Positions 39,078 to 47,827 of a DNA stretch of 64,000 nucleotides are shown here, one piece after another. Every line of letters starts with the position of its first letter. Within the stretch, counting starts at the first letter, position 1. The notes beneath the pieces are model-generated. The model saw only the letters and a program-made list of their open reading frames with translations. It did not search any database and was not told where the DNA came from. This DNA is from Pseudoxanthomonas suwonensis (lineage in GTDB: Bacteria; Pseudomonadota; Gammaproteobacteria; Xanthomonadales; Xanthomonadaceae). The stretch spans positions 3,779,118-3,843,117 of the forward strand of contig NZ_CP011144.1 of NCBI RefSeq assembly GCF_000972865.1, written 5' to 3'. The position numbers and the translations under genes were made by a program.

Positions 39078-39932
39078 TCAGCGGCTGCTGCGCAGGTGGG
39101 CTTCCAGGTCGGAGAACGCCGGGCGCACGTCCGAGTGCAGCAGCTTGCGCGCGAACTCCACCGCGACCGTGGGCGGATAGCCGCGCAGGCTGGAGACCAG
39201 CGCCATCTTGATGATCTCGAAGGCCTTGCCTTCCTCGTGCGCGCGATGCCCCATCGACGCGGCCAGCGGGCCGACGAAGCCGTAGCCGAGCAGGATGCCC
39301 AGGAAGGTGCCGACCAGCGCCGCGGCGACGTGGTGGCCGATCTCGGTCACCTCGCCGCCGATGGCGGCCATGGTGATCACGATGCCCAGCACCGCGGCGA
39401 CGATGCCGAAGCCGGGCAGGGAGTCGGCCAGCACCTGCAGCGCGTGCGCCGGCTCGGCCGCCTCATGGTGGTGGGTCTCCACCTCGATCTCCAGCAGTTG
39501 CTCGAGCTCGTGCGGCTCCATGTTGCCGCTGATCATCAGCCGCAGGCAGTCGGTGGTGAACTCCATCAGGTGGTGGTCGGCCAGCAGCTTGGGGTACTTG
39601 GCGAACACCGGGCTGGACTCGGGGTTCTCCACGTCCTTCTCGATCCCGATCATGCCTTCCTTGCGCGCCTTGACCAGCACGTCGTAGATCATCGAGAGGA
39701 TGTCGATGTAGTCCGCGCGCCGGTAGCGCGCACCCTTGAGCAGTCCGGGAATGCCCAGCAGCGCGGCCTTGACCACCTTCATCGGGTTGGCCACCAGGAA
39801 CGCGCCGAACGCCGCGCCGCAGATGATCAGCACCTCGTACGGCTGCCACAGCGCGGCCAGCTTGCCGTGCGAGAGCACGAAGCCTCCGAGCACGCTGAGA
39901 ATGACGATCACGAAGCCGACGATGATGAGCAT
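39078..39932 (-). CDS. motA: Flagellar stator protein MotA
   Basis: MotA forms the pentameric part of the stator. The 284-residue product has four membrane helices (about 3-20, 32-50, 170-190, 200-222), a large cytoplasmic loop (LADHHLMEFTTDCLRLMISG) and the conserved PGFGIVAAVLGIVITMAAIGG and GTFLGILLGYGFVGPLAA segments. The start MLIIVGFVIV is standard. A sigma-28 promoter lies 29 bases upstream and probably drives motA-motB and the genes down to the diguanylate cyclase. Confidence 0.96.
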   Translation of the reverse strand: MLIIVGFVIVILSVLGGFVLSHGKLAALWQPYEVLIICGAAFGAFLVANPMKVVKAALLGIPGLLKGARYRRADYIDILSMIYDVLVKARKEGMIGIEKDVENPESSPVFAKYPKLLADHHLMEFTTDCLRLMISGNMEPHELEQLLEIEVETHHHEAAEPAHALQVLADSLPGFGIVAAVLGIVITMAAIGGEVTEIGHHVAAALVGTFLGILLGYGFVGPLAASMGHRAHEEGKAFEIIKMALVSSLRGYPPTVAVEFARKLLHSDVRPAFSDLEAHLRSSR

Positions 39933-39960
39933 GGGGCGCGCGCGTGGAGGTGTCGATCCC

Positions 39961-39987
39961 GTATCGGCAGGCGCCCGCCGAAGTTGA
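39961..39987 (-). promoter_or_regulatory. Sigma-28 (FliA) promoter of motA
   Basis: On the minus strand: TCAA, exactly 15 bases, GCCGATAC, ending 28 bases before the motA ATG. The spacing is identical to the MCP promoter at 11908-11934. Confidence 0.75.
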
Positions 39988-40052
39988 GGACCGTCACAGG
40001 AGCGTGCGGCGCGCCCGGGAGTAGGATGTCCCGATGCCGGGAGGAACCGCCG

Positions 40053-40469
40053 ATGGCCGAACCCAAGACACGTCCGACCGATGTCCCGCTGGAGACCCTG
40101 CTGGCCGGCATCGACGAGCCACGGCGCAGCGAGGCGCGGCAGCTGGCGGCGATGATGCAGGAAGCCACCGGCGAGCCGCCGCTGGTCTGGGGCGGCGATA
40201 TCGTCGGCTTCGGCCAGTACGCCCAGCGCTATGCCGACGGCCGGCAGCTGCCCTGGCCGCTGCTGGGCTTCTCGCCGCGTGGCCGCGAACTGTCGCTGTA
40301 CCTGATGGACGGGTTCTCGCAGCGGCAGGAACTGCTCGCACGGCTGGGGCGCCACCGTACCGGCAAGTCGTGCCTGTACCTGCGCCGACTGTCGGACGCA
40401 TCGCCCGAGGTACTGCGCGAACTGCTTCACGCCAGCGTCGCGGCCCTGGAACCGCAGCGCATCCGCTGA
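40053..40469 (+). CDS. DUF1801 family protein
   Basis: A 138-residue soluble protein of the DUF1801 (YdhG-like) family: EARQLAAMMQEATGEPPLVW, GGDIVGFGQYAQRYADG, LLGFSPRGRELSLYLMDGF and TGKSCLYLRRLSD. Family members are small alpha/beta proteins without proven activity. GGGAGGAACCGCCG precedes the ATG. It is divergent from motA. Confidence 0.88.
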   Translation: MAEPKTRPTDVPLETLLAGIDEPRRSEARQLAAMMQEATGEPPLVWGGDIVGFGQYAQRYADGRQLPWPLLGFSPRGRELSLYLMDGFSQRQELLARLGRHRTGKSCLYLRRLSDASPEVLRELLHASVAALEPQRIR

Positions 40470-40530
40470 ACCGCGTTGTATGCTGCGCCGCCGCCGACGG
40501 CGGCGCCCCCATCCCTCCCGGAGTCTCCCA

Positions 40531-40875
40531 ATGATCCAGCGTCACGATGTCGGTCCGCGCATGTCCGAGCTCGCCGTGCACAACGGCGTGGCCTACCTGG
40601 CCGGGCAGATCCCCGAGGATCCGTCCGAGGACATCGTCGGCCAGACCCGCCAGGTGCTGGAGGCGATCGACGCGCTGCTGGCCCAGGCCGGCACCGACAA
40701 GACCCGGATCCTGCGCGCGCAGATCTTCCTGGCCGACATCGCCGACTTCACCGGCATGAACCAGGCCTGGGACGCGTGGGTGGTCCCGGGCCACACGCCG
40801 CCGCGCGCCACCGTCCAGGCGGCGCTGGCCGATCCGGCGTGGAAGGTCGAGATCGTGGTGACCGCGGCGGTGTGA
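40531..40875 (+). CDS. RidA family protein
   Basis: A 114-residue member of the RidA/YjgF family, trimeric enzymes that hydrolyse reactive enamine/imine intermediates. It shows VHNGVAYLAGQIPEDPSEDI, QTRQVLEAIDALLAQAGTDK, LADIADFTGMNQAWDAWV and the active-site segment PPRATVQAAL with the key Arg. Its divergence from canonical RidA places it in a related Rid subgroup with less certain activity. It lies 61 bases after the DUF1801 gene. Confidence 0.88.
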   Translation: MIQRHDVGPRMSELAVHNGVAYLAGQIPEDPSEDIVGQTRQVLEAIDALLAQAGTDKTRILRAQIFLADIADFTGMNQAWDAWVVPGHTPPRATVQAALADPAWKVEIVVTAAV

Positions 40876-40885
40876 GCGCAGCCGC

Positions 40886-42184
40886 TCAGGCGCCGGGTTG
40901 GCGCTGCGCCAGCCCCCGATGGGCCAGGCGCGCGAGGTTGCCATACATGAACACGCTGGCGACGGCGTGGGCCACCGCCGCACCGGCGACGCCCAACAGT
41001 GGCACCAGCACCGCCAGCAGGACCATCAGCAGCACCGCCGCCGTGGCCACGCCGCGGAACAGGGCGCGGTTCTCGCCCTGGTGCTTGAGGTAGGTCGGCG
41101 CCATGGCCAGCAGGGTGGTCAGGGCGGTGCTCACCGCCAGTATCCGCAGCGCGGTGGCGCCCTCGGCGACGAACTCGGGGCGGAACAGCCCGATCAGCTC
41201 GCGGGCGAAGACGAAGGCCACCAGCAGATAGACCAGCAATGGCGCGGCCAGCCAGCGCAGCCGCTCTGCCCGCAGCCGGTCGATGCCGTCGAAGTCCCGG
41301 TTCGCCAGCAGCAGCGACAGGCGGCTGGCGTACACCCGGTTGGTCGCCGTCGCCAGCACCTGCGCGATCGCCGCCGTGCTGAAGGCCGCGGCGAAGGCGC
41401 CGACCGCGGTACCCGGCGAGGGATGCAGCCATTCCAGCGCCAGCACCGCGGCCTGGGCGAGGACCGCGAGCGAGACGCGGTAGAGCCAGAACGGTCGCGC
41501 CTCGGCCTGCCACTGCCGCCGCCGCTCGACCGGTTCGGTGCGGAACAGGCCGGGCGGTGCCGCCCGCCGGAACTGCGCGGCCATCAACGCCAGCGCCAGG
41601 CCCCATGACAGGCCCCAGGCCGCGATCGCCCAGGCCGCGGGCATGCCGGGGTACACGGCCAGCGCGATGCACGCCAGCACCAGCGCCATGGCCGGCACCA
41701 CCAGCCGGAATACCAGTGCCGCGCTGGACGCGCGTCCGAGCGCGGTGAGCACTTCCAGCCCGAGGTGCACGAGCGCACCGGCCGGCAGCGACACGCAGCT
41801 GACCACGATCGCGGCCCGCATCCCGGCAGACAGCCCGTCCGTCCAGCTGGCCCACAGGCCGACTGCGCCACCCACCAGCAGTGCGCCGAGCAGCACGCGC
41901 CGGCGCGAGAACCGCAGGAAGCCGAGCAGGCCGGCGGCATCGCCGCGATCGAGCAAGGTCGGCAGCAGCTTGAGCGAATACTTCTCCAGCCCCTGCGGGA
42001 CCAGGGTCACCATCAGCACGAAGGCGGCCGAGGCCACCACGTAGCTTTCGAAGCCGGCCACCCCCAGCTGCCGGGCCAGCACGATGCCCAGCGCATAGGC
42101 CACCATCTGCCCGGACAGCGACAGCGCGGACAGTCGGGTTTCCCAGCCGGGGCTGTTCACGGTGTCCTCGAGGCCGCCGGCCAT
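40886..42184 (-). CDS. MOP-superfamily lipid-linked saccharide flippase-like protein
   Basis: A 432-residue integral membrane protein with about 12 hydrophobic helices and the polysaccharide-synthase/Wzx-like pattern (LSLSGQMVAYALGIVLARQL, GFESYVVASAAFVLMVTLV, GLFRPEFVAEGATALRILA). Such proteins flip undecaprenyl-linked sugars or similar lipids. The substrate is unknown. It is the third gene after the CoA-transferase and OprB genes, 16 bases downstream of the latter, which is unusual company for a flippase. Confidence 0.78.
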   Translation of the reverse strand: MAGGLEDTVNSPGWETRLSALSLSGQMVAYALGIVLARQLGVAGFESYVVASAAFVLMVTLVPQGLEKYSLKLLPTLLDRGDAAGLLGFLRFSRRRVLLGALLVGGAVGLWASWTDGLSAGMRAAIVVSCVSLPAGALVHLGLEVLTALGRASSAALVFRLVVPAMALVLACIALAVYPGMPAAWAIAAWGLSWGLALALMAAQFRRAAPPGLFRTEPVERRRQWQAEARPFWLYRVSLAVLAQAAVLALEWLHPSPGTAVGAFAAAFSTAAIAQVLATATNRVYASRLSLLLANRDFDGIDRLRAERLRWLAAPLLVYLLVAFVFARELIGLFRPEFVAEGATALRILAVSTALTTLLAMAPTYLKHQGENRALFRGVATAAVLLMVLLAVLVPLLGVAGAAVAHAVASVFMYGNLARLAHRGLAQRQPGA

Positions 42185-42200
42185 CGACCGGCGGCGCAGG

Positions 42201-43550
42201 TCAGAACGTCAGTCGCCCGCGCAGGCTGAACACCCAGATCGCATCGGTCGACGGGTCCAGCGCCGGATCCACCTGGACCTGCAGGTCCGGGGTGATCGCG
42301 AAGTTCGGGGTGACGTGGAAGCGGTAGAACACTTCGGCGGTGTACTGGCTGCGCAACGCGGGGCTGGCCGGCTGCAGGCCGCCGACGGCCACGCCGAACA
42401 GGTCGGAGAAGTGCTCGGTCGGGCGCCAGCCGATGCCCACCGCCGCGTTGCGGTCGACGAACCAGCCGTCGGACCAGCCGGCGCGGGCGAACCACATCAG
42501 GTTGGCGCCGAGCATGTAGTTGGCGTTGAACGCCAGGCCGCGCGCGCGCGGCAGCCCGCCTTGCTCCGGGTCCTTGTACCAGGCGGTGAGGTGGATGTTG
42601 TTGGCGTCCATCGCCGCGCGGGCGTGGATCGGGGTGCGGGTGCGGGCCAGCGAGGTGAAGCCCACCTCGAGCATGTAGAAGTGCTCGTCCTTGCTGAAGA
42701 AATCGTCGATCGTGCTGCCGGTGTCGCTGCTGTGGACGGTGAAGATGCCCGGCTTGAGGTACAGGCCAGATTGCGTCGGGTACCAGGCGGCGACCGCGCC
42801 GAAGCCTCGCAGCGGCGAGGCGATGGACGGGCTGGTGGAGAACGCCTGGGTCAGGAACTGGCGGTTGTCGTCGAAGAACGGATAGGCGTTGAGGAAGTTC
42901 GGCGCGAAGATCTTGCCAACCGTGTACTGGAAGCGGTTGTCGGCCAGGTTCTGGCGGATGTAGGCCTGGGTCACGCCGAGGCTGAAGTCGCCGTAGGTGG
43001 CCGCAGTGGGGATCATCGAGCCGGTGGCCATGCCCGCCTGCAGCGGCGGCAGGTCGGTGCCGACCGGGCGGCGGTCCTCGACCGCCACGTCCAGCGACAT
43101 CGCATTGGCCTGGCCGCGGTTGAACAGGTCGTAGGAGAAGTTCAGGGTCAGCTTGTTGCCGACCGCGTTGTGCTGGTCGATGAGGCTGCTGGAATAGTTC
43201 TGCCACAGCATCATCCACGAGCCGCCGAAGCTCAGGCCGGTGTCCTCGCGCACCCGGTTCTTCCAGGCGAACCAAGGGCCCATCGAAGTCGGCCGGCGCA
43301 ACCAGCCGGTCGGCACGGCCGTGTCCTCCTGCAGGTCGCCCTGTACCGACAGCGTGTAGTCGAGCAGGTTGGGATAGGGTTCGCGGTCGGCGATGTCGGC
43401 CAGGGTGAGGTCCAGCTGCGCCGGCTGCGGCGCGTCGGCCGGCGGCTGGACCTGTTGCGCGGTGGCGGCGATGGGCAGCAGCGCGCAGCAAACGGTGGCG
43501 GCCACCGCCCGTCTTCTCCATGCGTTCGCGGACGTCCTGGATGAGCGCAT
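42201..43550 (-). CDS. OprB-family carbohydrate-selective porin
   Basis: A 449-residue outer-membrane protein. It has a Sec signal (VAATVCCALLPIAATAQ, cleaved near 31) and a beta-barrel with alternating aromatic strands (GGSWMMLWQNYSSSLI, KLTLNFSYDLFNRGQ, GIGWRPTEHFSDLFGVAVGG, YTAEVFYRFHVTPNF) ending FSLRGRLTF with the C-terminal Phe for BAM recognition. It matches OprB porins, which pass glucose and other sugars. It starts 3 bases after the stop of the CoA-transferase gene. Confidence 0.88.
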   Translation of the reverse strand: MRSSRTSANAWRRRAVAATVCCALLPIAATAQQVQPPADAPQPAQLDLTLADIADREPYPNLLDYTLSVQGDLQEDTAVPTGWLRRPTSMGPWFAWKNRVREDTGLSFGGSWMMLWQNYSSSLIDQHNAVGNKLTLNFSYDLFNRGQANAMSLDVAVEDRRPVGTDLPPLQAGMATGSMIPTAATYGDFSLGVTQAYIRQNLADNRFQYTVGKIFAPNFLNAYPFFDDNRQFLTQAFSTSPSIASPLRGFGAVAAWYPTQSGLYLKPGIFTVHSSDTGSTIDDFFSKDEHFYMLEVGFTSLARTRTPIHARAAMDANNIHLTAWYKDPEQGGLPRARGLAFNANYMLGANLMWFARAGWSDGWFVDRNAAVGIGWRPTEHFSDLFGVAVGGLQPASPALRSQYTAEVFYRFHVTPNFAITPDLQVQVDPALDPSTDAIWVFSLRGRLTF

Positions 43551-43553
43551 CCG

Positions 43554-45161
43554 TCAGCCCTCCCAGGTGGGCAGGTCGCTGCCGCGCACGGTGACCAGCG
43601 GGTCGCGCCAGCGCCCCGGCGTCTTCGACAGCCGCACTTGCGGGACCAGGCGTTCGACCCGGCCGTAGGGAGTCTGCCGGGTCATGGTGTCCGGCGGAGT
43701 CATGCGGTGCTCCGGCCGCGAGGCATCGAAATCGATGCCGGGGAAGTGGCCCAGGTCCTGGAACCACATCGCCGCGCGCGCCAGGTTGACCCGCACGTGC
43801 CAGCTGCCACCTTCCTGCGCTTGCCGCCGCAGCGCGGCCAGGATGCCGGCCGCCCCGATGTAGCCGGTGATGTAGTCGTTCATCACCAGCGTCGGCGGGA
43901 AGCGCGGCACGCCGGTACCGCCACCCTCGGTGAGGGTGAAGCCGGTGGTGGACACGCCCTCCATGTCGAATGCGGCGCGGTCGCCCCACGGGCCGTCCCA
44001 GCCGTAGCCGCGCACCGACAGGTAGACGATGCCGGGCCGCTGTCGTGCGACTTCTTCGACGCCGAAGCCCAGCCGCTCCATCGAGCGGCCACGGAAGCCC
44101 TCGATGAACACGTCCGCGTCCGGCAGCAGGGTGGCGAAGTGCCTGCTCTGCTCCGGATCGCGCAGGTTGACCCAGGCCGAGCGCATGCCGACGTTGACGT
44201 CGATCACCATCGCCTCGTGCTCGAAGCTCTGGTCGCGGGCGATGTGCAGCACGTTGGCGCCGTACTCGGCCAGGGTCCGCGCGGCGGTGGTGCCGGCGAT
44301 GACGTGGGTGCACGAGATCACCCGCTTGCCCGACAGTGGCCGCTCCGGATCGGGCGAGAACGGTCGCGGCGGCGCGTCGCCCACCTTGACGATCTCGATC
44401 AGCGGCAAGCCCGCCAGGTATTCGCCCTGCGGGTGGGCCAGCCATTCGGCGCGGGTGCGATGCAACGCGGCCACGCCATTGTTCGCCGCCAGCGTGTCCT
44501 CCAGCTCCTGGCCGTCCCATTTCTTGACCGCAGCGCGGATCGCGGCCTGGTCGGGCGGGGTCTTGAGCACGTTGAGGATCCGGTCCATCAGGTGCGGATA
44601 GATGCCGGTGAGGTTGATGAAACGGCCGTCGCGGGTCTCGAACGCCTGGAACGACAGCGGATTGCCCAGCCCGACCGGCGCCTGGACCATCAGCCCGTTG
44701 ACCTTTGGCTTCCAGGACGTCAGCGAGGCCGGGATCGGGTCGCTGGCCGGGATCAGCCCGGCCGCCTGCAACTTGGTGTGGACCATGCCGATCAGCGGAT
44801 TGGTGTTCCACACCGCCTGGCGCAGGTCCACGGTCAGGTCCTGGCCCTGGCCGGTGCGCTCGCGCCAGATCGCCGCCGCGCCGACGCCGGCCGCCATGGC
44901 CGGGATCGCCATGCAGGCACCGATGCGGAAGTGGCTGCGCAGCAGTGGATCGACCCCGGTGAACTCGACTTTGCCGCCGGCGTCGCCGGGCGCGCCGCCG
45001 ATCGCGTGCATGAATTCGGAGAACCGCGCCTGGATGTCGAAGGACGTCGACGGCTGCGCGGCGGCCGAGTCGAACGGGAAACGCATGGAAAGCGCGGCAC
45101 CTATGGCGGCGCCGGTACCGAGCTTGAGGAAGGTGCGACGGTCCGAATCGGGTTGCGACAT
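43554..45161 (-). CDS. Tat-exported CaiB/BaiF family (class III) CoA-transferase
   Basis: A 535-residue protein. The N-terminus DRRTFLKLGTGAAIGAALSM is a strong twin-arginine signal, unexpected for a CoA enzyme because CoA is cytoplasmic. The C-terminal half (about 270-500) is a class III CoA-transferase domain with RVISCTHVIAGTTAARTLAE, NLRDPEQSRHF, VFIEGFRGRSMERLGFGVEE and the catalytic Asp (about 428) in NDYITGYIGAAGILAALRR. The N-terminal half repeats part of the fold (AAAIWRERTGQGQDLTVDLR). The Tat leader may serve membrane targeting or a different substrate. It opens an operon with oprB and a flippase. Confidence 0.85.
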   Translation of the reverse strand: MSQPDSDRRTFLKLGTGAAIGAALSMRFPFDSAAAQPSTSFDIQARFSEFMHAIGGAPGDAGGKVEFTGVDPLLRSHFRIGACMAIPAMAAGVGAAAIWRERTGQGQDLTVDLRQAVWNTNPLIGMVHTKLQAAGLIPASDPIPASLTSWKPKVNGLMVQAPVGLGNPLSFQAFETRDGRFINLTGIYPHLMDRILNVLKTPPDQAAIRAAVKKWDGQELEDTLAANNGVAALHRTRAEWLAHPQGEYLAGLPLIEIVKVGDAPPRPFSPDPERPLSGKRVISCTHVIAGTTAARTLAEYGANVLHIARDQSFEHEAMVIDVNVGMRSAWVNLRDPEQSRHFATLLPDADVFIEGFRGRSMERLGFGVEEVARQRPGIVYLSVRGYGWDGPWGDRAAFDMEGVSTTGFTLTEGGGTGVPRFPPTLVMNDYITGYIGAAGILAALRRQAQEGGSWHVRVNLARAAMWFQDLGHFPGIDFDASRPEHRMTPPDTMTRQTPYGRVERLVPQVRLSKTPGRWRDPLVTVRGSDLPTWEG

Positions 45162-45328
45162 GGGAATTCCTCCGCGTCTTGGCTGGTTTCGTATATGCGG
45201 CCAGCTAACTGCGTCGAAGCATCACTAGCCGGCGTTGCGTACTGTCTGGAGCCCTTTCGCTGCAGGAGCGTGTGCGTGTTGGTACCGGGAACGGCCTCGT
45301 CCATCCCCGACTGCGCAGGTGGGGGAGG

Positions 45329-45805
45329 TCAGTCTCCGCCGTCCGGCTCGACGTCCGCCGGGCGTTCCACCACGCTCGCCTCGCGCAGTTCGCGCTTTGC
45401 GTCGTTGAGCGCCCGACCGTCAATCGGGCGGGCGCTGGAGATCCTGCAGGGCTGGGAAATCGCCGAGCCGTTGGCGGCCCTGGGCTGGACGCTGTCCAGG
45501 CGGGCGTTGACCAGCCCCATGGAGTTGCTGATGGTGATCGAACTGGCGATGGACAGGCCGGAGCAGCGCGCATGGAACTCCAGCAGATAGCCCTGGTTCG
45601 GTGTGTTCCAGAACGCCAGTGCCTGGTCGCCGAGCGGCGTCCAGCGGGTCACTCCTGCGATCCGGTCGATGCGGAAACTCGCCACCGGAGGTCCGGCATG
45701 CGCCTGGTACAGTTCCAGGCGTTCTGCCGAAGTCAGGGAAGGGCCGGAATGCGCACAAGCGGCCACCACGGCCACCATCGACAACGCGATCAATTTCCCT
45801 TTCAT
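45329..45805 (-). CDS. DUF6491 family lipoprotein
   Basis: A 158-residue exported protein with a lipoprotein-like leader (ALSMVAVVAAC, Cys17). The mature part matches DUF6491: ERLELYQAHAGPPVASFRID, RWTPLGDQALAFWNTPNQGY, EFHARCSGLSIASSITISNS, PCRISSARPIDGRALNDAKR. Function is unknown; the family is common in Xanthomonadaceae. Its tail is acidic. GGGGGCAAC precedes the ATG. The 167 bases between it and the CoA-transferase gene hold no recognised site. Confidence 0.85.
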   Translation of the reverse strand: MKGKLIALSMVAVVAACAHSGPSLTSAERLELYQAHAGPPVASFRIDRIAGVTRWTPLGDQALAFWNTPNQGYLLEFHARCSGLSIASSITISNSMGLVNARLDSVQPRAANGSAISQPCRISSARPIDGRALNDAKRELREASVVERPADVEPDGGD

Positions 45806-46081
45806 GTTGCCCCCGTTCGACAAGCGTGGTTCATGTGTCCGGCAAGCCGATGATGCTACATCCCGGTCGGGATGGCGACGTCGCAGTTGCTGCGGTATCG
45901 CACGGGCCGTTTCCGGTTGGCACGCGCCATCGACGACCGCCCGTCTGCTAGAGTCGGTCGCATGCCGCAGGGGAGGGGAGATCCCCATGCATCGCTGGAC
46001 TCAGGGAAAACCGGGTGCAAGCGCGGGCGGGTCGGCGCGGGCAGGCCCGGGACCTGTCCCGATCGAAGGGGTGCCCGACGC

Positions 46082-47311
46082 ATGAGCCGTTCCGCATCGC
46101 CCGTTCGCAGGCTCGTACACGCGCTGATTCCGATCGCGTTCGCCGCGTCGCTGGCTGGTTGCATCACCATTCCCCGCCATCCGGTTCCCGCCGGGGCGAC
46201 GGCATCGGCCATGCTGCCGGGCATGCCGGAAGTGCGCGGCTGGGCAGGCAGCCACAGCGATGCGCTGGAGCGTGACTTCATCCTGTCGCTGCAACAGGAG
46301 TCGCCGGAGGATTTCCCGGTCGGCGCCGACGGCGTCATCCGCTATCCCTACCTGGCAATTTCCGGTGGCGGCGCCAACGGCGCGTTCGGGGCAGGGTTCC
46401 TAAACGGCTGGACCACGACCGGTACCCGGCCGGTGTTCAAGGTGGTGACCGGCGTCTCCACCGGCGCGCTGATGGCGCCGTTCGTGTTCCTCGGGCCGCG
46501 CTACGACCCGGTCCTGCACCGCTTCTACACCACGACCCGCTCGCAGGACGTGTTCGAGGCCGGCTCGCCGCTGATGGCGCTGCTGCGCCGCGATTCGCTG
46601 GCGCAGACCGCGCCGCTGGCCTCGCTCATCGCGCAGCAGGTCGACATGGCGCTGCTGCAGGAGGTCGCCGAGGCGCACCGGCAGGGCCGGCGGCTGTACA
46701 TGGGCACCGTGGACCTGGATTCGCGCGACTTCGTGGTCTGGAACATGGGCCTGATCGCAGAACGGGGCGACGACGCGGCGCTGGAACTGTTCCGCAAGGT
46801 GATGCTCGCGTCCTCGTCGATCCCGATCGCGTTCCCGCCGGTGATGTTCGACGTCGAGGTCGGCGGCCAGCGCTACGACGAGATGCACGTGGACGGCTTC
46901 GTCGGCGCCAACGTGTTCCTCAACGCGGGAGTATTCGACCCTTTGCCGCTGTATGGCCGTGCAGGCCGCGCCCCGGGGCGGGAGGACATCTTCATCGTGC
47001 ACAACGGCCAGTTGCACGCGCCCCCGAGCCCGACGCCGCGGTCGCTGCGCGGGATCGCCGCGCGGGTCATCGAGACCACCGGACGCGCGAGCATCATCGG
47101 CGACCTGTTCCGGGAATACGCCTTCGCCCAGCGCAACCGGTCCGGATTCCACTGGGTGACCATCGACGAGAGTGTCGAACTGCCGGACCCGATCGCCTTC
47201 GACACGGAAAAGATGGCCGAGCTCTACGACATCGGATACCGCGCCGCGGCGGCGGGGCCGGCCTGGCTGGAGGAGCCGCCTGGGCTCAGGCCTGCCACAA
47301 GTCCCGAATGA
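46082..47311 (+). CDS. Patatin-like phospholipase lipoprotein
   Basis: A 409-residue lipoprotein (lipobox SLAGC, Cys27) with a patatin domain. The oxyanion-hole motif SGGGANGAFGAGFLNG, the nucleophile elbow GVSTG (Ser126) and the catalytic Asp in HVDGFVG (Asp271) form a complete Ser-Asp dyad. It probably deacylates phospholipids at the outer membrane. Earlier in-frame starts exist up to 45872, but the ATG at 46082 gives a clean lipoprotein signal. It is the last GC-rich core gene before the accessory island. Confidence 0.88.
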   Translation: MSRSASPVRRLVHALIPIAFAASLAGCITIPRHPVPAGATASAMLPGMPEVRGWAGSHSDALERDFILSLQQESPEDFPVGADGVIRYPYLAISGGGANGAFGAGFLNGWTTTGTRPVFKVVTGVSTGALMAPFVFLGPRYDPVLHRFYTTTRSQDVFEAGSPLMALLRRDSLAQTAPLASLIAQQVDMALLQEVAEAHRQGRRLYMGTVDLDSRDFVVWNMGLIAERGDDAALELFRKVMLASSSIPIAFPPVMFDVEVGGQRYDEMHVDGFVGANVFLNAGVFDPLPLYGRAGRAPGREDIFIVHNGQLHAPPSPTPRSLRGIAARVIETTGRASIIGDLFREYAFAQRNRSGFHWVTIDESVELPDPIAFDTEKMAELYDIGYRAAAAGPAWLEEPPGLRPATSPE

Positions 47312-47430
47312 CCGATCGCCATGCCAGAAGCCATGGCAACGAACCGGATGCGGCACGGGTTGCGGCCGCGGCTACCCAATGCGGCCGAACCGGCGTTCCA
47401 GCCAGTCGGTCAGCGGAACGACGATCACTT

Positions 47431-47520
47431 TCACCTCGGGGCCGTACCTGGATGTACGAGGTAACGCCCATTTTCGGTCCAGCGCCAGCCGGCCCAGGTG
47501 TGGTTGCCATGTCCGATCAT
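47431..47520 (-). other. Short open frame with a good ribosome site (29 aa), possible gene remnant
   Basis: ATG at 47520 preceded by AGGAGAC encodes 29 residues (MIGHGNHTWAGWRWTENGRY then a short tail). A frame offset by one base continues as EVKVIVVPLTDWLERRFGRI before a stop, so this looks like a small gene with a frameshift. Not recognised. The neighbouring bases 47312-47430 hold nothing else. Confidence 0.3.
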
Positions 47521-47647
47521 GCTGCCGTCTCCTGAGTGCGTGAATTAGTCAAATCCTGAAGGGAGAGCAGGCGATGGACATGGATCTGGTTTACACGATA
47601 CTCGCCGCGAATTCGCACGGCACCACGAACACTGATGATAGTGATAG

Positions 47648-47827
47648 CCCCAGGGTCAGGTCAGGGCGCAATACCACGACACGGTGGTGGAGGTGCTGGA
47701 GAGGATTAGGGGTGTTGTCGGACGGGAAACGAGGAGTTGTCTAACGCAGCTATACAGCCGTTTCCGATTTTCTGTTTTTCCCCAAGATGAGATTCGCCAA
47801 GGATTCCAGAGGAATGGTGAGAAATGA
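47648..47827 (+). pseudogene. C-terminal remnant of a protein gene upstream of the orphan lipoprotein
   Basis: A stop-bounded frame (after TAG at 47645) runs 59 codons to a TGA at 47825-47827 that overlaps the ATG of the following lipoprotein gene by four bases. The translation is protein-like (YHDTVVEVLERIRGVVGRE, then SRFRFSVFPQDEIRQGFQRN) but has no start. This ATGA coupling suggests a lost upstream partner, as in effector-immunity pairs. A separate ATG at 47574 with GGGAGAGCAGG upstream opens MDMDLVYTILAANSHG in another frame, perhaps the same gene before a frameshift. Confidence 0.4.
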
